Below, piece after piece: positions 17,613 through 27,923 of a DNA stretch of 64,000 bases. Numbering within the stretch: the stretch's first letter is position 1; the number at the start of each line of letters is the position of its first letter. Below the pieces are notes generated by a model. It made no database searches. It was given only the letters and a program-made list of their open reading frames with translations, and had not been told where the DNA came from. Source of the DNA: Arsukibacterium ikkense (GTDB lineage: Bacteria; Pseudomonadota; Gammaproteobacteria; Enterobacterales; Alteromonadaceae); contig NZ_LAHO01000018.1 in assembly GCF_000987775.1 (NCBI RefSeq), positions 1 to 64,000 on the forward strand, given 5' to 3'. The translations under genes and the position numbers were made by a program.

Positions 17613-18572
17613 TTAATACCGAACCAGCGCAGAAGCCCAGGCAAAACCGCCGCCGAAGGCTTCCAGCAATAATGTCTGGCCACGTTTGATCCGGCCATCC
17701 CGTATCGCTTCATCTAATGCCGTTGGCACAGTCGCAGCAGAGGTATTGCCATAACGGTCAAGGTTAATCACCACCTGATCCATCGACATATCCAGTTTGC
17801 GGGCGACCGCAGAGATAATGCGTAAATTTGCCTGATGCGGTACCAACCAGTCAATTTCGGATTTATCCATATTATTGGCACTCAGCGTTTGTTCGACCAC
17901 CTGAGATAACTTGTTAACGGCCACTTTAAACACGTCATTACCTTTCATGCTGCCCCAGGAGTTGTGCACCGAGTGCTCATCACCGCGAATAGGGTTATCG
18001 ACATACAGTAATTCAGAGTATTTGCCATCGGCATGAATATGGGTTGATAAAATACCCGGCTCTGCTGAAGCTTCCAGCAATACCGCACCAGCCGCATCAC
18101 CAAACAAAATCACCATGGAGCGGTCTTCCGGGCTGATTAATTGCGACAGACAATCAGAACCAATCACCATAATGCGCTTGGCTATACCGGTTTTAATATA
18201 TTGATCTGCCACACTCAGGCCATAGCAAAAGCCGGCACAGGCGGCCGCAATATCAAAAGCAGGGATAGCAGGGATAGCCAGCTCGCGCTGAATTTCACAA
18301 GCCGCACTGGGTAAGGCCCTGGCAGCGCTGGTGGTGGCACAGATAATCATATCGATGCTGTTTTTATCGATGCCCGCTGCAGCAATCGCCTGCAGTGCAG
18401 CCTGGGCGCCCATGGTAGCGACAGTTTCGTCAGCACCGATGATCCGCCGCTCTTTTATACCTGTTCGCTCAATAATCCATTCATCGGTGGTTTCCACCAT
18501 GGTTTCCAGATCGGCGTTGGTGCGAACGTGTGACGGGAAATAACTCCCGGTACCAATAATGCGTGAGTACAT
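17613..18572 (-). CDS. fabH: Beta-ketoacyl-ACP synthase III FabH
   Basis: The 319-residue initiating condensing enzyme joins acetyl-CoA and malonyl-ACP. The catalytic C112 is in AAACAGF, the histidine in VPHQANLRI and the asparagine in [10 protein letters not shown]. The start lies 6 bp after the plsX stop, in the usual plsX-fabH-fabD-fabG order. Confidence 0.98.
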   Translation of the reverse strand: MYSRIIGTGSYFPSHVRTNADLETMVETTDEWIIERTGIKERRIIGADETVATMGAQAALQAIAAAGIDKNSIDMIICATTSAARALPSAACEIQRELAIPAIPAFDIAAACAGFCYGLSVADQYIKTGIAKRIMVIGSDCLSQLISPEDRSMVILFGDAAGAVLLEASAEPGILSTHIHADGKYSELLYVDNPIRGDEHSVHNSWGSMKGNDVFKVAVNKLSQVVEQTLSANNMDKSEIDWLVPHQANLRIISAVARKLDMSMDQVVINLDRYGNTSAATVPTALDEAIRDGRIKRGQTLLLEAFGGGFAWASALVRY

Positions 18573-18578
18573 GCGAGC

Positions 18579-19619
18579 CTATGCTTTATCAATTAATACG
18601 TGTTCCAACCGATCTTTAATTTTAGCAGGCACCTGGCGTTCAACCTCGCACACTGCTTGTCGGATGGCACTTAAAAATGCGTCTTTTGTCGCATTTCCAT
18701 GACTTTTCACTACAATTCCGCGCAATCCTATCAGACTTGCGCCGTTATAGTGGTCGGGGTTCACTCCCTGATAAAGACTTTTTATAAAAGGTTTCAGTAA
18801 CCAGCCGAAAAGCTGCGCACTCATTCGTTGTCGCATGCTGCTTTCAAAACGGCGCAAAATCAGTTTGGCCACGCCTTCACAGGTTTTTAATGCCACGTTA
18901 CCGACAAAGCCATCACAGACAATAACGTCGGCCTTGCCGGAAAAAATATCATCGCCTTCAATATAACCGATGTAGTTAATGTCGTTGCAGCTGGTTAGTA
19001 ATTGCGAAGCCCGTTTAATTTGATCTGAACCTTTAATTTCCTCTTCGCCCATGTTTAACAAAGCGACTTTGGGAAAACGAATACCCACCACTTCTTCGGC
19101 CATCACAGCGCCCATCACAGCAAACTGAAATAAGGTATCAGCGTCACAGTTAACGGTTGCGCCTAAATCCAGCATATACACCGGGTTGCCTTTACAGCTG
19201 GGTAAACCACTGATCAGCGCTGGGCGTTCCACGCCGTTCAGCATTTTTAGCACATAGTGGGCCATCGCAATCAGAGCACCAGTATTACCAGCGCTGACAC
19301 ACGCCTGCACAGTGCCCTGCTCAACTAAGTCCAGCGCCCGGCGCATCGATGATTCACGTTTATTGCGCAGGGCAACAGAGGGCTTATCGGCCATAGCAAC
19401 ATCGTTACTGCTGGCAACTACACACAGCTGAGGATGAGGAAAGCTGTTATAGAAAACGAGTTGCTGTTCCAGTAACAAAGGGTCACCGCACAACACAAGT
19501 TCTAAATGAGGGAATTCCGCTATCGCTGCCAGGGCTGCAGGAATAGTAGTAAGGGGGCCATGGTCGCCCCCCATCATATCTAAAGCAAGTTTAATCTTTA
19601 ATGGCTGCACCAGGTGCAT
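18579..19619 (-). CDS. plsX: Phosphate acyltransferase PlsX
   Basis: The 346-residue enzyme makes acyl-phosphate from acyl-ACP and links fatty acid to phospholipid synthesis. LALDMMGGDHGP at the N-terminus and the SAGNTGALIA segment are diagnostic. The upstream Shine-Dalgarno is weak and only 6 bp separate it from rpmF, suggesting coupled translation; the start could lie a few codons downstream. Confidence 0.96.
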   Translation of the reverse strand: MHLVQPLKIKLALDMMGGDHGPLTTIPAALAAIAEFPHLELVLCGDPLLLEQQLVFYNSFPHPQLCVVASSNDVAMADKPSVALRNKRESSMRRALDLVEQGTVQACVSAGNTGALIAMAHYVLKMLNGVERPALISGLPSCKGNPVYMLDLGATVNCDADTLFQFAVMGAVMAEEVVGIRFPKVALLNMGEEEIKGSDQIKRASQLLTSCNDINYIGYIEGDDIFSGKADVIVCDGFVGNVALKTCEGVAKLILRRFESSMRQRMSAQLFGWLLKPFIKSLYQGVNPDHYNGASLIGLRGIVVKSHGNATKDAFLSAIRQAVCEVERQVPAKIKDRLEHVLIDKA

Positions 19620-19625
19620 CCAGAT

Positions 19626-19790
19626 TTACTTTACTTTACGGCCTTTGTAGAAACCATCGGCAGTAATGTGGTGACGACGGTGCGTTTCACCCGTAGTTGA
19701 ATCAACTGACAGCGTAGGGCCAGTTAACGCATCATGTGAGCGACGCATGTCACGACGTGCACGAGATTTTTTGTTTTGCTGAACAGCCAT
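19626..19790 (-). CDS. rpmF: Ribosomal protein L32
   Basis: The 54-residue basic protein of the large ribosomal subunit begins [20 protein letters not shown] and ends FYKGRKVK, as bL32 does. The zinc cysteines found in some L32 forms are absent (the C-minus type). AGGAG stands before the ATG, 15 bp after the yceD stop. The yceD-rpmF-plsX order is conserved. Confidence 0.97.
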   Translation of the reverse strand: MAVQQNKKSRARRDMRRSHDALTGPTLSVDSTTGETHRRHHITADGFYKGRKVK

Positions 19791-19805
19791 GGTATTTCTC
19801 CTAAA

Positions 19806-20333
19806 TCACTTTTTTTTCAGTTCTTGCAGTATGGCAAAGGGGTTTGGTTTTTCTGGTTCTGGCCCTATGTCACCGAAACTCATTGCATCAGCACTGATAT
19901 TGCAGTCTGTTGCATCATGCATCGGAAACAGTGGTAATGCCAGAATAAGTTCATCCTCAACCAACTGCCGTAAATTTATTTCGCCGTGCTCGTCACGAAC
20001 AATTATGTCGTAACGCTCCGGAATTAACGCCAGAGCGGCATCATCATCCCCTTTCACCGGGGTATACGTAAAACGACTGTCTAATGCCAGCGTCATCGGC
20101 TCGCCACAACGCTCGCAGCATACGACAACCTGAACCGCAGCCTCACCTTGTAATACGGCAAGGCCTTGTTCGTCAGTTCCGCATTCAATTCTTACTGCTA
20201 CGTCGCCTTGTTTTTCAACCAGACTCTCAGTTAACCGGGTAAGGGTTTGCAGCGGCACTATGCCGTCAAAAATAGACCGCTTTTGTGCAGCTTTAACCGG
20301 ATCTAAGGTAACAGGTATTTTCACTTTTTGCAT
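19806..20333 (-). CDS. yceD: YceD family (DUF177) 23S rRNA accumulation protein
   Basis: The 175-residue DUF177 protein is linked in E. coli to 23S rRNA accumulation and to co-transcription with rpmF. A CxxC pair sits in CCERCGEP, and VEDELILALPLFPMHD and PNPFAIL mark the C-terminal half. The open frame extends to 20414, but ATG 20333 gives the conserved MQKVKIPVTLDPVKAAQKR start. It diverges from the maf gene. Confidence 0.93.
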   Translation of the reverse strand: MQKVKIPVTLDPVKAAQKRSIFDGIVPLQTLTRLTESLVEKQGDVAVRIECGTDEQGLAVLQGEAAVQVVVCCERCGEPMTLALDSRFTYTPVKGDDDAALALIPERYDIIVRDEHGEINLRQLVEDELILALPLFPMHDATDCNISADAMSFGDIGPEPEKPNPFAILQELKKK

Positions 20334-20482
20334 AAGGCGCGCATCATATAGAACCCAACCCCTGCTGTCAAAGGGTTCCAGCAGATTTTTCTGCTTTTTA
20401 TCCGCTGCTGGCAAACGGTGCTTGGTGAAAGTACCTTTTGCTTGGCATAATAAGTTTTTGTGCAGCTGTTTTCGGGGAATAT

Positions 20483-21088
20483 ATGGCTAAATGCAGCCTG
20501 CCGGCGCTCTATCTGGCATCTACATCACCTTACCGGCAGCAATTACTGGCAAAGCTAACACCGCACTTTACGGCAATTAAACCTGAGGTCGATGAAACCG
20601 CGCTACCGGATGAAGCTGCAACAGCCCTGGTCAGCCGGTTGGCCATAACAAAAGCCCATGCGGTTGCTGCGAGCTTAACAGAGGGTTTGGTCATTGGCGC
20701 TGATCAGGTGGCGCTATTTAACGGCCAGATTATTGGTAAACCACATACCCGGCAAAATGCCATTGCCCAGCTGAGCCAGTTTAGTGGCCACAGTGTCACT
20801 TTTTTAACCGGTCTGGCGTTAATTAACGCCGCAACAAGCCACTGTCAGTGCGTGGTTGAGCCATTTACTGTTTGTTTTCGCTCGTTGACCAGCGCAGAAA
20901 TTATTGCCTATGTGGAGCGCGAGCAACCACTGGATTGTGCCGGCAGCTTTAAAAGCGAAGGTTTAGGCATAAGCCTGTTTAGCGCATTGCAAGGTGACGA
21001 CCCCAATAGCCTGATTGGCTTGCCCTTAATTAAACTGCTACAGCTGTTGCGTAATGAGGGGGTAAACCTGTTAACCGCTGGCGCTTAG
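20483..21088 (+). CDS. yceF: Maf family nucleotide pyrophosphatase (YceF type)
   Basis: The 201-residue Maf-like house-cleaning pyrophosphatase hydrolyses modified nucleotides; m7GTP is the known substrate of Yce[15 protein letters not shown], the PEVDET motif and [16 protein letters not shown] are clear. ATG 20483 has GGGGA before it and is preferred over the ATG at 20438. It is divergent from yceD, the classical arrangement. Confidence 0.94.
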   Translation: MAKCSLPALYLASTSPYRQQLLAKLTPHFTAIKPEVDETALPDEAATALVSRLAITKAHAVAASLTEGLVIGADQVALFNGQIIGKPHTRQNAIAQLSQFSGHSVTFLTGLALINAATSHCQCVVEPFTVCFRSLTSAEIIAYVEREQPLDCAGSFKSEGLGISLFSALQGDDPNSLIGLPLIKLLQLLRNEGVNLLTAGA

Positions 21089-21134
21089 CTGGTCAGCGGT
21101 TTATGGTTAATGCTTTATGGCTAATGCTTTATGG

Positions 21135-21779
21135 CTAAATATAGGATAACAGCGACGGTAAGTTATCAATAATGGCTTTGGGTTGAAATTGTGCCAGCAC
21201 CTCTGCGCCATGCACGCCATGGGTAACGCCTACTCTGGGCATTGCTATTGCCTGCGCCATTTTCATATCGTGGCTGGTATCCCCTACCATAATGGCCTGA
21301 TCCGGTTCGATGCCAAGCTGTTTACTGATTTGCAGCAGCATATCCGGATGAGGTTTTGACTGCGCTTCATCAGCGCAGCGGCTGGTAACAAAGTAGTGGC
21401 CGAGGCCGGTTTCGGCAAACATCCGTTCCAGACCATGGCGCGCTTTACCGGTAGCGACCGCCAGCAGGATATTTTGCTCCGCCAGGGTTTTTAACACCTG
21501 CTCAGCACCGTCGAACAGCGGGCTGGGGGTGGTGTTATAAATGGTGTAGTGATCACGATAGTGTGCAAATAACTGGCTGCGCTGCTCAGCATTAGTGTCA
21601 GGAAATAACACGGCAAAGGCCGGGTCCAGGCTCAGGCCGATAATCTGCTTTACGGCATGGCTGCTGGGTACCACTATACCGGTAGATTCAGCGGCAGCCT
21701 GCATCGAAGATACGATACGACCTATCGAATCCATAACCGTGCCGTCCCAGTCGAAAATAACTAACTTTACTTCTGCCAT
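21135..21779 (-). CDS. HAD-IA family phosphatase
   Basis: The 214-residue haloacid dehalogenase-like hydrolase shows all four motifs: FDWDGTVMDS at residues 9-18, VATGK, the lysine in KPHPDML, and MVGDTSHDM. It resembles phosphoglycolate phosphatases. The gene follows rluC by 16 bp, a conserved pair in gammaproteobacteria. The substrate is unknown. Confidence 0.92.
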   Translation of the reverse strand: MAEVKLVIFDWDGTVMDSIGRIVSSMQAAAESTGIVVPSSHAVKQIIGLSLDPAFAVLFPDTNAEQRSQLFAHYRDHYTIYNTTPSPLFDGAEQVLKTLAEQNILLAVATGKARHGLERMFAETGLGHYFVTSRCADEAQSKPHPDMLLQISKQLGIEPDQAIMVGDTSHDMKMAQAIAMPRVGVTHGVHGAEVLAQFQPKAIIDNLPSLLSYI

Positions 21780-21795
21780 ATGACTTTTACCTAAA

Positions 21796-22749
21796 CTATT
21801 TTCTCGTTAATTTTGTCAGGGCTTTATCCAGCTGCGCATCTAACGGCGCTTCAATTCGCATGGTGGTCTGGCTGTTGGGGTGAATAAAGCTCAGGCTTTT
21901 GGCATGTAAAAATAACCGGTTTAAGCCCAGCTGCTGCATCTGGCTGCTAAAGTCGTTGTCGCCATACTTATCATCACAAGCGATAGGATGCCCCTTACAG
22001 GCGGTATGCACCCGGATTTGATGGGTGCGGCCGGTTACTGGAAAGGCTTCAACCAGAGTACCCTCCTGATAACGTTGTAAAATCCGAAAACGGGTTTCCG
22101 ATGGCTTACCATTGACCTCGTCTACCTTTACCACCCGCTCGCCCGATTGCAGGGTATTTTTACGCAGCGGCTCAGTCACCTTACGCACTTTATTGTCCCA
22201 GTCACCGCTAACCAGCGCCCAGTATTTTTTCTCGACCGTTTTATCGCGCAGCTGCGCATGTAAGTGGGTCAGTACCGAGCGCTTTTTGGCGATCAGCAAA
22301 CAGCCTGAAGTATCGCGGTCTAAACGGTGCACCAATTCCAGTAGTTTCGCTTGCGGCCGCAATGCCCGCATCGCTTCTATCACCCCGAATTGCAAGCCAC
22401 TGCCACCGTGTACCGCCATGCCGGAAGGCTTGTTCAATACAATAAGGTCACTGTCTTCAAACAGAATATGACTTTCCAGCTCACTGACCAGGCTAAGCTT
22501 AACTGACACCCGGTCCGGCTCGGCAGCAACCGTTAATGGCGGCACCCGCACGATATCCGCCTGCTGCAGCTTATACTCAGGTTTGATCCGTTTTTTGTTA
22601 ACTCGAACCTCTCCTTTTCTTAAAACCCGATAAATAACACTTTTTGGCACACCTTTGAGCCGCGCCAGTAAAAAATTGTCTATTCGTTGACCGATATAAT
22701 CATCTTCGATTTCAATCATTTGTATCGGTAATTTGATTCCATCTGTCAT
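21796..22749 (-). CDS. rluC: 23S rRNA pseudouridine synthase RluC
   Basis: The 317-residue enzyme modifies positions 955, 2504 and 2580 of 23S rRNA. An N-terminal S4 RNA-binding domain (about 15-80) is followed by the RluA-type catalytic domain with the aspartate in HRLDRDTSG. Divergence from rne with a long intergenic region is the standard arrangement and supports RluC over other RluA-family members. Confidence 0.95.
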   Translation of the reverse strand: MTDGIKLPIQMIEIEDDYIGQRIDNFLLARLKGVPKSVIYRVLRKGEVRVNKKRIKPEYKLQQADIVRVPPLTVAAEPDRVSVKLSLVSELESHILFEDSDLIVLNKPSGMAVHGGSGLQFGVIEAMRALRPQAKLLELVHRLDRDTSGCLLIAKKRSVLTHLHAQLRDKTVEKKYWALVSGDWDNKVRKVTEPLRKNTLQSGERVVKVDEVNGKPSETRFRILQRYQEGTLVEAFPVTGRTHQIRVHTACKGHPIACDDKYGDNDFSSQMQQLGLNRLFLHAKSLSFIHPNSQTTMRIEAPLDAQLDKALTKLTRK

Positions 22750-23231
22750 GGGTTCTAAATACTCTGCTAAAATTACTTTTAAGTTGCTATCCGGTGCATA
22801 TTAGTGGGATAATCACCCGGCTAATTATGCCAAAATGTGGCAATTAGGGCGCTCAACGTGACATAAGAGAAATTGTGCGGCACCGTCAGGGGATGTGATC
22901 ATACCGAATTCGTGGTGAAAACCAACGTTTTTATAGCCCCGGCGTTTAATTAACGCCATTTGCCTGAGGTAATGTTGCGTAATCTGTTACCAACAACGGC
23001 AAAACACAATTTCCAGTGACCTGAGCAACATGAGAAATTTGCTATAGCGCAACGCCGAACGGCGGTGTGTTTCAGATTCAAACGAAAACAGATAACTGTA
23101 CTGTAAATAGTGACAATTTGGTTCCCTCAGGTATCCCAGTCGTGAGACTGCATTATTTGATGCCTGATAACATCTGAACACCCAGGTGCCCAGTAAGGTT
23201 GCGTTGTGGCTGCTAATAGAGTCACCCAACA
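22750..23231 (+). promoter_or_regulatory. Long rne leader and rluC/rne divergent promoter region
   Basis: The 482 bases contain no credible gene (an 81-codon leftward frame at 22987-23232 has no homology-like features). CTAATTATGCCA at 22821-22832 and TGGCAATTAG at 22838-22847 form an inverted repeat. A small CGCC-GAAC-GGCG hairpin lies at 23053-23064. E. coli RNase E represses itself through structures in a leader of similar length. Such control here is an inference. Confidence 0.5.
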
Positions 23232-26200
23232 ATGAAAAGAATGTTAATTAATGCAACTCAGGAAGAAGAAATCCGCGTTGCTTTGGTCGATGGCCAAAAA
23301 CTGTATGACCTGGATATTGAAAGCCCGGGCCATGAACAAAAAAAAGCGAATATTTACAAAGGTAAAATCACCCGGGTTGAACCCAGCCTTGAAGCCGCCT
23401 TTGTTGACTACGGCGCTGATCGGCATGGTTTTTTGCCATTAAAAGAAATTTCCCGCGATTACTTTCCTAAAGGTTACAGCTTCGACGGCCGCCCCAATAT
23501 TAAAGAGGTAGTTAAAGAAGGCCAGGAAGTTATTATTCAAATCGATAAAGAAGAACGGGGCCAGAAAGGCGCCGCGCTAACCACCTTTATCAGTTTAGCC
23601 GGCTCTTACCTGGTATTAATGCCGAATAACCCTCGTGCCGGTGGTATTTCCCGCCGCATAGAAGGTGATGAGCGCCAGGAATTAAAAGACTCGCTGGGCC
23701 AGTTAGAAATGCCTGATGGCATGGGTTTAATTGTCCGTACTGCCGGCGTAGGTAAATCTTACGAAGAGCTGGATTACGACTTAAAGGCCTTGTTAAAGCA
23801 TTGGTCAGCGATTACCGACGAAGCCGCCAAGCGCCCTTCGCCCTTTTTAATTCACCAGGAAAGTAACGTGGTATTTCGCGCCATTCGCGATTACCTGCGC
23901 CGCGATGTAGGTGAAATCCTGATTGATAACCCGAAGATTTTTGAAGAAGCTAAAGTCTATATTCAGCAGTTCCGGCCTGACTTTGCCCACCGGGTAAAAA
24001 TGTACGACGGTGAAGTACCGCTGTTTATGCACTACCAGATTGAAACCCAGATTGAAACCGCCTTTCGCCGTGAAGTACGGCTACCTTCAGGTGGTTCTAT
24101 TGTTATCGACGGTACTGAAGCCCTTACTGCTATTGATATTAACTCCTCAAAAGCGACCAAAGGTGGCGATATTGAAGAAACCGCCTTTAATACCAATTTG
24201 GAAGCAGCCGATGAAATTGCCCGCCAGTTACGCTTACGTGACTTAGGCGGTTTAATTGTTATCGACTTTATCGATATGACGCCAGTACGGCATCAGCGCG
24301 AAGTAGAAAACCGCCTGAAAGATGCGGTTAAACACGACCGGGCCCGGGTACAAATTGGCCGGATCTCGCGCTTTGGCTTACTGGAAATGTCACGGCAGCG
24401 CCTGCGCCCGTCATTGGGTGAGTCTGCCGGTCACGTTTGTCCGCGCTGTCATGGCCGCGGCACTATTCGTGGTACCGAAAGCTCTGCGCTATCCATTTTG
24501 CGCTTAATTGAAGAAGAAGCGATTAAAGATAACACCAGCCAGATCCATGCTCAGGTGCCTATCTCGGTTGCCACCTATTTAATGAACGAAAAGCGCGAAT
24601 CAGTGCGGCGCATTGAAAAACGCAACGGCATTCAGATTTTCATTATTCCAAATGAACACCTGGAAACACCTAACTATGAAGTATCACGCATCCGGATTGA
24701 TGAAGAGCTGGATGACGTTAGCTACAACATGGTGAAAGCGCCTGAGGTTATCAGTAAGCCTTATCAGCCCAGTGTTGAAGTGGTAAAAGAAAAGCCCGCA
24801 GTTTCAGCTATTAATATTGCCCAGACCGCCCCTGCCCGCACTGCACCAGTAGTAGCGCCAGTGGTTAATGCTGAGCCTGATTTATTTAGTAAACTGAGCA
24901 AGTGGTTTAAAGGGTTAATTACCGGTAGCGAACCAAAAACCGAACACAGTAAAACGCCTAGTAAGCAACATACCGCCCGCAAGGAAGATGGCAGAGCGCC
25001 GCGTGATGGTAGCCGCGCTACTCGCGATACTGGCCGTGATGCTGCTCGTGACGGTAGCCGCGATGCTAATCGAGATAGCAGCCGCGCCGATGGTAAAAGC
25101 GATAGTAACCGTCGCCGGAATAATAAACGCCGTCGCCCGGATCAGGCTGTTGAACGCAGCGTAGAGAAAGATGACGCGATCGTCGCTGCTGAAACTCCGG
25201 TAAAACAGGAACGTACAGCACGTCCTGTGCAAGAGCGGAGCAACCGTCAGCCAGATAGTCGTAAGCCACACGCTGAGCGGCTAACTGCGGAACCGGTAGC
25301 GGATGTCGTAAGCGAAGAGCCAAAAGAACGCAGCGTTGCAGCAGAGCGGCGTCAACGGCGTAATATGCGTAAATCTGTGCGGATGTCTCAGCCAGCAGAT
25401 AACGCAGCAACCGAGCTGAACACAGCGGCCAAGCCAGCTATCATTGCTGAGCCAGCGGTAGCAGTTGAACAAGTTACCGCAGCAGCGCCTGCGGCGGATA
25501 ACACTGTTGTAGTGGCAACCAGCCAGGCAACAGACATCAGCCCAGCGCCGGCAGCAGTAGCAGAAACCAGCGTGCCAGCAGAAGTTGCCGATGTTTCACC
25601 AGTAACGGAGCAGAACGCGACTGAAACAACGGAGCCAGAAACCTCAGCGCCGGAAACAACAGAAGCCGCCACGGTAACCGAGCAGGAAGAAACCGAAACG
25701 GCAGAACCACGTAGCCGCAACCGGCGCTCGCCGCGCCATTTGCGGGCAGCAGGCCAGAAACGGAAGAAAGATCAGCAGGAGCTGGCGGATGGTTCTACAG
25801 CAGCAGAAACCGACAGCGACACTGTTGCTGCAGTTGAAGCGGTTGAAGCGGTTGAAGCGGTTGAAGCCACAGTAACCAGCCCGGCGCCTGCCACAGCAAC
25901 GCCAGACACTGCAGAAGTTGCAAAAGAAGCTGAAGTTGCAACCACAGATAGCGGCGACAGCAAACCAGCCGCAGGCAAAAGCAGGGCCAAGCCTGGCCGG
26001 CCGCGTGCGAAACGCAAGGTAGCAGACGCAGCTGACGATAGCGCAGCTGACGGCAAGGCACAAAAAGCGGAGACTACCCTAGCGGATGTTAAAGCGGAAC
26101 CCAGTGTGCCAGCGCAATCTGAGCTTAACCTGGCACCTGCCGAAGTGATAGCTGCGGTGCCACCAGCTCAGCCAGCAGCCAAGCCAAAAGCAGCTGTAGC

Positions 26201-26435
26201 TAAAGCAGCACCGGCTAAAGCCGGCAGTCGCTTCGGCAATATGGTAGTCGCTGATATGGCCAAGCCTGCCGCCGCTGCGGTAGCAGTAACTGCAGACAGC
26301 GCAGCAGACAACAGCCAGGTAGCCGCCAGTGCCAGCGAACGGCCTGCGGTTAGCAGTTCAAGCCGGCCAGCCGGTTCTGCTTTTGCCCGTCAGGCAGCCA
26401 GTGCACCAATGACTAAACCTGATAAAGCAGAATAA
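23232..26435 (+). CDS. rne: Ribonuclease E
   Basis: The 1067-residue endoribonuclease and degradosome scaffold has an S1 domain at about residues 37-125. The catalytic aspartates lie in LTAIDINSS and LIVIDFIDM, and the zinc-link CPRCHGRG near 403. The disordered tail carries a probable membrane-binding amphipathic helix ([15 protein letters not shown], about 549-563) and an arginine-rich RNA-binding part (about 590-640, rich in RDGSR/RDANR units). A long acidic alanine/glutamate region with a 4x VEA repeat follows. The end, [11 protein letters not shown], resembles the PNPase-binding microdomain. The operon-free, leader-controlled context is as in enterics. Confidence 0.98.
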   Translation: MKRMLINATQEEEIRVALVDGQKLYDLDIESPGHEQKKANIYKGKITRVEPSLEAAFVDYGADRHGFLPLKEISRDYFPKGYSFDGRPNIKEVVKEGQEVIIQIDKEERGQKGAALTTFISLAGSYLVLMPNNPRAGGISRRIEGDERQELKDSLGQLEMPDGMGLIVRTAGVGKSYEELDYDLKALLKHWSAITDEAAKRPSPFLIHQESNVVFRAIRDYLRRDVGEILIDNPKIFEEAKVYIQQFRPDFAHRVKMYDGEVPLFMHYQIETQIETAFRREVRLPSGGSIVIDGTEALTAIDINSSKATKGGDIEETAFNTNLEAADEIARQLRLRDLGGLIVIDFIDMTPVRHQREVENRLKDAVKHDRARVQIGRISRFGLLEMSRQRLRPSLGESAGHVCPRCHGRGTIRGTESSALSILRLIEEEAIKDNTSQIHAQVPISVATYLMNEKRESVRRIEKRNGIQIFIIPNEHLETPNYEVSRIRIDEELDDVSYNMVKAPEVISKPYQPSVEVVKEKPAVSAINIAQTAPARTAPVVAPVVNAEPDLFSKLSKWFKGLITGSEPKTEHSKTPSKQHTARKEDGRAPRDGSRATRDTGRDAARDGSRDANRDSSRADGKSDSNRRRNNKRRRPDQAVERSVEKDDAIVAAETPVKQERTARPVQERSNRQPDSRKPHAERLTAEPVADVVSEEPKERSVAAERRQRRNMRKSVRMSQPADNAATELNTAAKPAIIAEPAVAVEQVTAAAPAADNTVVVATSQATDISPAPAAVAETSVPAEVADVSPVTEQNATETTEPETSAPETTEAATVTEQEETETAEPRSRNRRSPRHLRAAGQKRKKDQQELADGSTAAETDSDTVAAVEAVEAVEAVEATVTSPAPATATPDTAEVAKEAEVATTDSGDSKPAAGKSRAKPGRPRAKRKVADAADDSAADGKAQKAETTLADVKAEPSVPAQSELNLAPAEVIAAVPPAQPAAKPKAAVAKAAPAKAGSRFGNMVVADMAKPAAAAVAVTADSAADNSQVAASASERPAVSSSSRPAGSAFARQAASAPMTKPDKAE
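25833..25868 (+). repeat. Four tandem 9-bp repeats in the rne tail
   Basis: GTTGAAGCG is repeated three times, followed by GTTGAAGCC, encoding (Val-Glu-Ala)4. The identical codons in successive copies show recent slippage or duplication inside the disordered RNase E tail. Copy number may vary between strains. Confidence 0.9.
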
Positions 26436-26441
26436 AAAAAA

Positions 26442-26466
26442 TCCCCCGCTAGCGGGGGACTTTTTA
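26442..26466 (+). terminator. Terminator of rne
   Basis: The self-complementary TCCCCCGCTAGCGGGGGA begins 7 bp after the rne stop and is followed by CTTTTT. Confidence 0.92.
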
Positions 26467-26476
26467 CAATCTCTTG

Positions 26477-26510
26477 CAAAAAAACCAGCTTAACCGCTGG
26501 TTTTTTTATT
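26477..26510. terminator. Bidirectional terminator between rne and the porin gene
   Basis: AACCAGC and GCTGG pair around a short loop, with seven T after the stem on the plus strand and a matching T run on the minus strand. It serves the leftward porin gene and backs up the rne terminator. Confidence 0.85.
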
Positions 26511-26511
26511 G

Positions 26512-27693
26512 TTAGAAATCGTATTTAGCACTGAACTGCAAACGGTTCATTGCACCGTCCATACCGGATTCCAGTTCCCGGTTAGCATATTTGTACTCAG
26601 CACCTACCATCAGCTTTTTATTAACCTGGTACAGCAGGTTAGCGCTGTAACTATGCGTTCGCTTATTCGCCGCCATACCCGTTAAAGCTGTGTCATTATC
26701 AATATCCAGCGCCGAATACAGCACGGTAGAGCGCCACTGATCATTCCACAAATGGCGATAGGCCACAGAATAAGCGGTTACATCGATAGTTTTCAGTCCG
26801 GCATTCGGACCATTACCATTTAATACCGCGCCATTGGTGGTATTTAAGCCAACATAACGGCCCAGGCCTTTACCGGTATTAAAGGTAAAACGCAGATCGT
26901 TTTTATTGGAAAAATTGACCTTACCGCTGACGGACAAACCGTAGGACGTTACATCATCTTCGTAATCTACCCCATTGTAGACACCGTCAATACTGATCTG
27001 GCGCATTAAACCGGCCACCCGTAATACCCCCCAATCGGTGGTCAGGCTGTAGCTGGCGGTAAAATCAGGCGTAGCATTGTCATCGGTGGTAATACGGGCA
27101 CCACCGCCGAAAGGCGTAATGGTACTTTCCGGGTTTTCAACGGCAAAAGCAAAGTTACCATGGGTATAACGAACCTGAGCCTGGCGGATAAAAACAGCCG
27201 CATCCGGATTACCGACAAAATCGAGGGTATCTGGTAACGATGCCAAATCCATAAAGTTTGACCATGTCTGGCCAAGCGTCCAGTTTTTATATTTAATAAA
27301 AGCATGCCGCATCACCGGGCTGTAACCATTGGTGGTGCGCTCATCATTGCCGTTGTTACTGGTCATAAAATCGAATTCGATATGGCCGGTAACCTTTTCA
27401 CCGTTGCCTAAATCGGTTGAAGTGCCGAAAAAGAATCGGCTCTGCCGGGCATGCATATCAAAACGATTGGTACTGGCACCACCAATTGGCGTTAACGACG
27501 GCACATAAAAATCACGGCCCAAAGCGGCAATTTCGCCGTCAGAATCAGTGGTCATGGCATCAAGCTTAACAAAGCCACCAAAGGTGACATTGGTATCGCC
27601 TATACTAAAGCCCGTGCTCGCCTGGGCACTACCGGCAACCAGCGCCAGCGCAATGGCGGTAGCAAGGGTACTGAAAGTCTTTCTTTGTCTCAT
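26512..27693 (-). CDS. DcaP-like outer-membrane porin
   Basis: The 393-residue beta-barrel protein has a signal peptide with probable cleavage after AQA at residue 25. Alternating amphipathic strands fill the rest, and the C-terminus ends in phenylalanine (LQFSAKYDF), the barrel-assembly signal. The N-terminal FSIGDTNVTFGGFVKLDAM and the GGASTNRFDMHARQSRF segment resemble DcaP-type trimeric porins for small organic acids. ATG 27693 has GGAGA before it; the open frame extends to 27738. Being divergent from acs, it may admit short-chain acids; the substrate is inferred. Confidence 0.85.
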   Translation of the reverse strand: MRQRKTFSTLATAIALALVAGSAQASTGFSIGDTNVTFGGFVKLDAMTTDSDGEIAALGRDFYVPSLTPIGGASTNRFDMHARQSRFFFGTSTDLGNGEKVTGHIEFDFMTSNNGNDERTTNGYSPVMRHAFIKYKNWTLGQTWSNFMDLASLPDTLDFVGNPDAAVFIRQAQVRYTHGNFAFAVENPESTITPFGGGARITTDDNATPDFTASYSLTTDWGVLRVAGLMRQISIDGVYNGVDYEDDVTSYGLSVSGKVNFSNKNDLRFTFNTGKGLGRYVGLNTTNGAVLNGNGPNAGLKTIDVTAYSVAYRHLWNDQWRSTVLYSALDIDNDTALTGMAANKRTHSYSANLLYQVNKKLMVGAEYKYANRELESGMDGAMNRLQFSAKYDF

Positions 27694-27794
27694 CTGAAGT
27701 TCTCCATCTTTATTATTGTAATAACATCTGTTGTGCATTATTTAGATTTGATCATGTTCAACTTTGGGCGACAGTCTGTTAGTTCGCAATTAGC

Positions 27795-27844
27795 CTTTAG
27801 TCGCAGTTCGCGCAATAGCCAATGCTTGGCTAGACTATGGTCTA
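27795..27844. promoter_or_regulatory. Porin/acs divergent control region with candidate CrbR-type sites
   Basis: TAGACTATGGTCTA at 27831-27844 has perfect TAGAC/GTCTA arms. A related half, CTTTAGTCG, occurs at 27795-27803. The core GACTA-NN-GTC recurs in front of the DUF4212/symporter genes. As CrbR-type regulators activate acs in relatives, these are candidate binding sites. No binding data exist for this organism. Confidence 0.4.
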
Positions 27845-27923
27845 ATTTCATTTAACGCCTGATTTAGATAGAAAGTAACCAGGTTAAAATTCTTATATAT
27901 AAAGCAGATCCGCAGGGGAAACT

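Noticed and set aside
21088..21135. Short tandem repeat GCTTTATGGCTAAT after the maf gene
   Set aside because: Only about two imperfect copies of 14 bases; too short and non-functional in appearance to count as a repeat feature.
22987..23232. Leftward 81-codon frame in the rne leader
   Set aside because: It has no recognisable domain or ribosome-binding site and lies inside the expected untranslated leader of rne.
25066..26063. Long leftward frames opposite the rne tail
   Set aside because: They arise from the codon bias and repeats of the Ala/Glu-rich tail on the other strand and resemble no known protein.
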